The notes under the pieces are model-generated. The model was given only the letters and a program-made list of their open reading frames with translations. It made no database searches and was not told the origin of the DNA. A stretch of 64,000 nt of DNA from Paragordius varius (Eukaryota; Nematomorpha): assembly GCA_964247055.1 (NCBI GenBank), contig OZ176050.1, positions 2,604,001-2,668,000 on the forward strand. The letters are read 5' to 3'. Of the stretch, positions 61,394 through 64,000 are shown piece by piece. How positions within the stretch are numbered: the stretch's first letter is position 1; each line of letters opens with the position of its first letter. A program made the translations under genes and the position numbers.

Positions 61394-62617
61394 ATGTTTA
61401 GTCCTTTAGCTATCAAAAATAATTCGATCGAAAACGCTTCTACTATTGTGGATGCTGCAATTATTCCACTTTGGATGTATTGGTTAGCGGGTTGGATATT
61501 GGCCAATTTATTCTTTTTTGGCGTTATTGGGAATTTATTTTCATTTTATGTCATAGTCAGGTAAATATTATTACGTTATTATTTCTAAATAAAACTACCA
61601 CTGAATTGATAATTTTTTTATATTCAAGAATTTCTAAATCTTCGAAATACATTATCATTACCCATTTTTAAAGTTAAGGAATTTTTTTTGTACATAATTT
61701 TACATGTAATTGATAGGTTAATGAGTTAAAAAATGGCAAATCTTATCGTTAAAAGATATTTTATCCTAGATAGGGTTAATAATATTAGATTTTATGATCA
61801 CATTTAAATTCTGTGAAATTCATAAATACAATATTTTAATTAAAAAAAAGTTAATAAAAATATTGATTTTTCAAAATTTATTATCTTCCTAAAAAATCTA
61901 ATCATGGTTATTTTTTATGTAAATACACATGTATCAATCATTGCCACCAACAACCAATATTGGCAATCCAATTGCTTGCTTAAGCAAATATTATTTATTA
62001 CGTTTCTAGAACAAAGCGTCTGCATACGCCTTCCAATTTTCTGATACTTAATTTGATTGTGTCTGACACTTTAATGTTATGCATGAATTGCCCTTTAACT
62101 ATAACGAGCAGCTTTCATGGAAAATGGATGTTTAAAGATTCAAGTATCAAAATTTATATTAAAAATGAAATATTTTAAACATAAACTTTTATCTAAAATT
62201 TGGACACAAACTAGTAATGTCAACTAAACATAAATGTTCGGGCCGCTTAGTGCGTTATTTAATTCGCTTATATGTTGCTTAAAATTAAATCTAGCCTAGA
62301 ATTTTTTAAAATTTTTACAAAATCTAATTTAAAGCAGATTTCTTTCTAAAATAATTTTAGCTTGTAAATTCTACGGATTTTCCGGATGCTTTTTCGGTAT
62401 ACTTTCCATAAATGTCATTGCTTCGATTGCGGTAGAACGAGTGTATGCCATCTCAAGTAACTTACGAAAGAAAAAATTTTCTATAACTATTGTTATCGTA
62501 ACACTGCTCTTTAATTGGTTGTATTGTCTGGCTTGGTCATTGTGCCCTTTGATGGGATGGAACAATTATATTTTGGAAAAATCACTGATCGGTTGTTCAA
62601 TCGATTTCGCTACTCAG
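61394..62617 (+). CDS. Gq-type (rhabdomeric) opsin, 5' part
   Basis: Three exons: 61394-61560, 62010-62143 and 62361-62617, with phases 2, 1 and 0, giving the first 186 residues; the 3' exons were not found in the window. TM1 spans about residues 33-56 with GN at 46-47. TKRLHTPSNFLILNLIVSD leads into TM2 with Asp75. C102 (TCKFYGFSGCFFG) and C179 (GCSIDF) are the conserved disulfide pair. SINVIASIAVERV at the end of TM3 has ERV at 126-128 in place of DRY/ERY. PLMGWNNYILEKSL in the second extracellular loop carries E173, the counterion position of invertebrate opsins. Opsins bind retinal through a TM7 lysine and here would signal through Gq by similarity. The TM7 lysine is not visible, so light sensing is inferred from the first half only. 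Confidence 0.88.
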
Positions 62618-64000
62618 GTACTATCACCTAATATTATAAATGGTTTTTCAAAAAAATTCCCTGAGTTTTAAAGTTTATGTGTCATCTCAATTTGAGACAA
62701 AACAACTTTAGCCTTTCTATACTTTGATATCATATATTTTTTATCTGTAACTCAATTTTAATCCGATTTATGTCTTGTCTTCTTATAAATATAAAAGAAA
62801 CCTAACCACTTAATATGATTAATTACATTAGCAGAATCGTTTAGCTAAGGCAGAAGGCTCATTAATATTTTATTACACATATATCGCTTAAGTAATTATG
62901 AAACTACTTTATTAACTGATAAACAATACAAACAATTTTTCATTATTACATCAATATTTATTATGGTCCTTTCAAAAATTGATTATCGTTCAAAAACCCA
63001 TATTAACTAAATTTAAAGCGGTTGCGTGTAGATTATAATTTAAACAAATTTATTGAAATAATCCTCCTTTAATTGCAATACTTGTTCATAAAAATTAAGT
63101 TAAAACGACATCTTACTTTTGCGTATATTTTAAAAAAACACCACGATATATTATTTATATGGGCAGTTGAATCTTACACTTAGATTTAACCTATATTTAC
63201 GCCTCTTTTATCAGAAATAGAAGTTTTTTAATTTTTGTATTTTTCAATAGAGAAAATTTTTAGAAGATGTAAAAATTTGAGGATTGCATTGCATGGAAGG
63301 AAAATAAACTCAGAAAACCGATTTAAGCAGTTGGTTATTTCAAAAAATTTGTTATAAATTTTTAAAACTTTGAAAATTAATGTAAAATGGGATTTATAAG
63401 TTTTCGATAATCTTCGACATTTATAAAGTAAAGCGTCTTAAATGCAAAATCAATTTTTAATATAAATATTTTAGAAAATGTAGAAATTTGTATTTGAGGT
63501 GTATCTATGATAAATTTAACAAAAATATCAGTTTTATTTCAAAAACACTAGTGTCACATAAGCTTACTTAAATAACATGTGATCAACCCGTTCGGTACCT
63601 GAGTTTAAATATTTAATTAATTTACAAAATTTAACTTTGCATTTTAATAATATTAGCTTTATAATTAATTACTAGGATTTCAATTATTTGAATATAAGCA
63701 GATACGGAACTAATTTTCTACTGCAAATATCAAAATTGTGTGCATAACTACGCGTATTTAAATACTTACTTTATTAGTCAAATTTACATTAGGCCCAGAT
63801 ACAAATTTTTACGAGATTATATAAAATAGTTGAGATTTTGATTCAAAAATCTGATTTTATCATTTTAGTGACTTTTCTTTATAATTGAAGCTTATTGAGA
63901 CACAGCTTTAAATTATTTAACCATTTATAATTTGTAAAGTTTTTTTTACCAAGCCAAATCAATATTTATAACTATATGGCTAAAGCTTTAATTAAGAAAA
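62618..64000. other. Sequence after opsin exon 3, no exon confirmed
   Basis: Begins with a GT donor (GTACTATC) after exon 3. About 1.4 kb of AT-rich sequence follows in which no TM5-TM7 exon could be recognised. It is most simply a long intron, with the remaining exons beyond 64000. Confidence 0.45.

Noticed and set aside
62831-62890. A short frame reading NRLAKAEGSLIFYYTY after an AG, like the TM7 region of an opsin
   Set aside because: It ends in a stop too soon, lacks NPxxY, and TM5-TM6 exons are not seen before it. Probably chance.

Overview
The window is very AT-rich, intron-bearing animal DNA from an invertebrate. It carries three recognisable host genes, all on the + strand: an ILRUN (C6orf106) homologue, a Mo25/CAB39 homologue, and the 5' half of a Gq-type (rhabdomeric) opsin that runs off the window. 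Two host genes have spliceosomal introns of only 25, 26 and 37 nt. In Mo25 the introns are tiny at the 5' end and kilobase-sized in the middle. Very short introns are known in flatworms, where 5' introns are often the small ones, and in dicyemid/orthonectid mesozoans. I cannot choose between these groups from this window.

Region 1 (1 to about 33.9 kb) is a composite repeat array. It begins with three near-identical head-to-tail units of 5593-5600 bp (1-5593, 5594-11193, 11194-about 16.78 kb). A diverged fourth unit follows, then three shorter and more decayed relatives (to 33060) and a partial one (to about 33.96 kb). A full unit is built from a hAT 3' end, a long inverted repeat carrying the start of the same unknown gene on both arms, and a CAGGGGTGGCC-ended hAT-like non-autonomous element. 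In the three young units the last element is interrupted by a 1.4-kb block with unrecognised ORFs. The unknown gene is open over its full length (about 292 aa, N-terminal C-x2-C-x6-C-x2-C) only in units 4 and 5. I saw no polymerase, integrase or capsid motif in these units.

Region 2 (34.2-37.7 kb) is a decayed hAT transposon of the BED-finger (ZBED-like) type. It has matching termini, three 140-bp direct repeats before the transposase, and an internal inverted copy of part of itself.

Region 3 (37.9-51.5 kb) is a graveyard of small non-autonomous DNA transposons. At least eight copies belong to a family flanked by TTAA, one split by a 910-bp element with a perfect 8-bp target duplication. The intact-looking ILRUN homologue (45646-46294) sits inside this region.

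Region 4 (51.99-64 kb) holds Mo25 (seven exons, 467 codons, with a 137-residue Asn/Ser-rich tail) and the opsin. The largest Mo25 intron contains a 5'-truncated LINE with an inverted 5' piece. No rRNA, tRNA or CRISPR was recognised. Functional links between the three host genes are not apparent.
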